Positions 5,170 through 6,000 of a stretch of DNA of 6,000 nt are shown here, in pieces (position 1 is the first letter of the stretch; each line of letters begins with the position of its first letter). The notes below the pieces were generated by a model. It did not search any database, was not told where the DNA came from, and worked only from the letters and a program-made list of their open reading frames with translations. The position numbers and the translations under genes were made by a program. The stretch is from positions 1 to 6,000 of the forward strand of contig CAYUPI010000125.1 in NCBI GenBank assembly GCA_964446585.1, given 5' to 3'. This DNA is from CAYUPI01 sp964446585. Its GTDB lineage: Bacteria; Verrucomicrobiota; Verrucomicrobiia; Limisphaerales; UBA8199.

Positions 5170-5196
5170 TTGAAAGCAACAGATTCCCCTCACCCC
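5160..5196 (+). other. 10-bp hairpin linking the G-rich tract to the palindromic repeat
   Basis: GGGGTGAGGG (5160-5169) is perfectly complementary to CCCTCACCCC (5187-5196), leaving a 17-nt loop. No U-tract follows, so it is not a standard terminator. It could act as an mRNA stability or attenuation element after the highly expressed capsid gene. The pairing is seen directly; the role is inference. Confidence 0.5.
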
Positions 5197-5225
5197 GGCC
5201 CTCTCCCGCGGGGAGAGGGAGAACC
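5186..5225 (+). repeat. Palindromic dispersed repeat, copy B, before the connector gene
   Basis: This is the second copy of the 40-bp element at 3709-3748 (36 of 40 identical). Its core CCCTCTCCC-GCG-GGGAGAGGG (5199-5219) forms a 9-bp stem with a 3-nt loop. The 3' arm holds GGGAG, 12 nt before the connector ATG, so it could partly sequester the ribosome-binding region. It lies in the 98-bp gap between the capsid and connector genes. Confidence 0.85.
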
Positions 5226-5233
5226 TTCAGAGG

Positions 5234-5824
5234 ATGCTGACGCAACTTGCAACGGTCAAAGCGCGGCTGGAAGTCAGCGTCAGCACTTATGATGACCTGT
5301 TGACGCGGGCGATTGATGCGATCGGCGCGAGGTTTGATCGGGAGTGCAATCGCACGCTGGCGCGGACTGTTGGCGCGACGCAGGAGTTTCCGGCGTCGGA
5401 TAGGGAGATCCTCGCTGGATGCTACCCGGTTGAGACGGTGAGCAAGTTCGAGCTGAAAACGACTGAGGCGGAGGGATGGGTCGAGCAAACGGGTGTCAAC
5501 TACCTGCTACGAAGCGCCTGCATTATCTCGCTCATCCTTCCGCTGTCGTTTGTGCCGCAGGCGGTCACGCCGCAGAGGGCTCGTGTGACTTACACGGGTG
5601 GTTACGTGATGCCGGGGACGTCGCCGGGGGCGGGACAGACGGCGCTGCCAGCGGAGCTCGAATGGGCGGCGGTGGAGCAGGTGGCCGTCTGGTTCCAGCA
5701 GCGGGACAAGCTGGGCCTGCTGAAGCATTGGCCGAGTGGAGGCACATTCCTGGCGTTCGCGCAGGAGCCGTTGCTTCCGCAGGTGCAGGCGGTCATTCGC
5801 AGGTATCGGCGGTGGAGCCTGTAG
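5234..5824 (+). CDS. gp6-like phage head-tail connector protein
   Basis: A 196-residue protein that would form the connector ring under the portal and link head to tail. The N-terminus, LTQLATVKARLEVSVSTYDDLLTRAIDAI, is the usual helical opening of gp6-like and DNA-packaging connector proteins, followed by FDRECNRTLAR. The middle is a beta-rich section (EFPASDREILAGCYPVETVSKFEL). The end has the characteristic VTYTGGYVMPG...LPAELEWAAVEQVAVWFQQRDKLGL block (118-161) and a basic helical tail (VIRRYRRWSL). It is longer than many gp6 proteins (about 100 residues) because it keeps the beta domain, as seen in longer family members. ATG 5234 directly follows AGAGG with no spacing, so that is not a working Shine-Dalgarno. 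GGGAG at 5217-5221, inside the repeat, is 12 nt away. The position after the capsid gene supports the call. Confidence 0.8.
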   Translation: MLTQLATVKARLEVSVSTYDDLLTRAIDAIGARFDRECNRTLARTVGATQEFPASDREILAGCYPVETVSKFELKTTEAEGWVEQTGVNYLLRSACIISLILPLSFVPQAVTPQRARVTYTGGYVMPGTSPGAGQTALPAELEWAAVEQVAVWFQQRDKLGLLKHWPSGGTFLAFAQEPLLPQVQAVIRRYRRWSL

Positions 5825-5827
5825 GGC

Positions 5828-5855
5828 AAGGCTGAAGGCTAAAGGCTAAAGGCTG
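5828..5855 (+). repeat. AAGGCTR heptamer tandem array
   Basis: Four 7-bp units, AAGGCTG, AAGGCTA, AAGGCTA and AAGGCTG, occupy 5828-5855 without interruption. They begin 4 bp after the stop codon of the connector gene. Each unit contains AAGG. The last one, with a preceding A, gives AAAGG 5 nt before the ATG at 5858, so the array appears to provide the next gene's ribosome-binding site. Confidence 0.85.
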
Positions 5856-5857
5856 AA

Positions 5858-6000
5858 ATGGGAATATTTATGAGTCCGACAGATGTAATCAGGAGCGTTG
5901 ATCATGTCGCATCGGAGAATGACCGCTGGCTTTTCATAGCGAGTCTGGTGCTGCTGGGGTTGTTCGGTGTTTGGGTGGTGCGTTACTTCGTGAAGCAGCA
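5858..6000 (+). CDS. Small single-span membrane protein in the phage module (partial)
   Basis: An open frame of 47 codons runs to the window edge, so the C-terminus is missing. It begins MGIFMSPTDVIRSVDHVA, then a hydrophilic ENDR, and one strong hydrophobic segment at about residues 24-44 (WLFIASLVLLGLFGVWVVRY) followed by basic VKQ. That pattern suggests a single-pass inner-membrane protein with a short outside N-terminus, inserted by the positive-inside rule. In this position of a phage cluster, small membrane proteins are often holins or other lysis accessories, but the sequence does not prove it. Two ATGs are in frame: 5858, with AAAGG 5 nt upstream, and 5870, with GGGA 6 nt upstream. 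I list the first. The spacing of 33 bp after the connector gene suggests cotranscription. Confidence 0.6.
   Translation, partial: MGIFMSPTDVIRSVDHVASENDRWLFIASLVLLGLFGVWVVRYFVKQ

Noticed and set aside
3709..5225. The two 40-bp repeats as a CRISPR array or as phage attachment sites
   Set aside because: There are only two copies, 1.5 kb apart, with genes between them and a palindromic REP-like core. No spacer structure, integrase or tRNA is associated.
5132..5488. A minus-strand ORF over the capsid-connector spacer
   Set aside because: It is made up of the antisense of the repeat and the antisense of the connector gene start, with no independent evidence.
5476..5835. A 119-codon plus-strand ORF overlapping the connector gene in another frame
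   Set aside because: It is Gly/Ala-rich out-of-frame translation of the connector gene, which has good family motifs.

Overview
The window looks like part of a GC-rich bacterial chromosome, most likely from the Verrucomicrobiota or a close relative in the PVC group. Three things point that way: a short membrane-anchored protein with a 'CLNTLRQIDGA' motif of the prepilin-like kind common in that phylum, a secreted protein with a 'DKNANGDLTDD' loop next to a TlpA-type thioredoxin, and purine-rich heptamer repeats plus a GGGAGAGGG-type palindrome between genes. The assignment rests on pattern recognition only; there is no rRNA or other marker gene here.

Left half (1-2692), all on the minus strand. 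Read 5' to 3' on that strand, a secreted protein of unknown function (2692-1802) is followed after 29 bp by a secreted PDZ-thioredoxin fusion (1771-944). This is a probable two-gene operon with a good Shine-Dalgarno and a TATAAT box upstream. After a 273-bp gap holding a GTTGAGA heptamer array come a small multi-pass membrane protein (670-326) and a prepilin-like small membrane protein (235-14).

Centre (2693-3040). This 348-bp gap separates the minus-strand chromosomal genes from the plus-strand phage genes. It contains four TGCRA boxes spaced 10, 11 and 10 bp apart, next to a 13-bp A/T-rich dyad. This looks like a regulatory region.

Right half (3041-6000), all on the plus strand. This is a phage or prophage head module in the order HK97-type prohead protease, HK97-fold major capsid protein, gp6-like head-tail connector, then the start of a small single-span membrane protein that runs off the window. 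The protease would cut the N-terminal delta domain of the capsid protein during head maturation, and the connector would join the head to the tail. No portal or terminase lies upstream of the protease, where they would be expected. The module therefore starts abruptly beside host-like genes.

The least ordinary features are repeats embedded in the phage module. One copy of a palindromic dispersed repeat is read in frame inside the protease C-terminus. A second copy lies between the capsid and connector genes, where it forms a complex potential RNA structure with a G-quadruplex motif. A heptamer array supplies the likely ribosome-binding site of the last gene. I see no CRISPR array, tRNA, rRNA or insertion sequence, and no clearly novel system.
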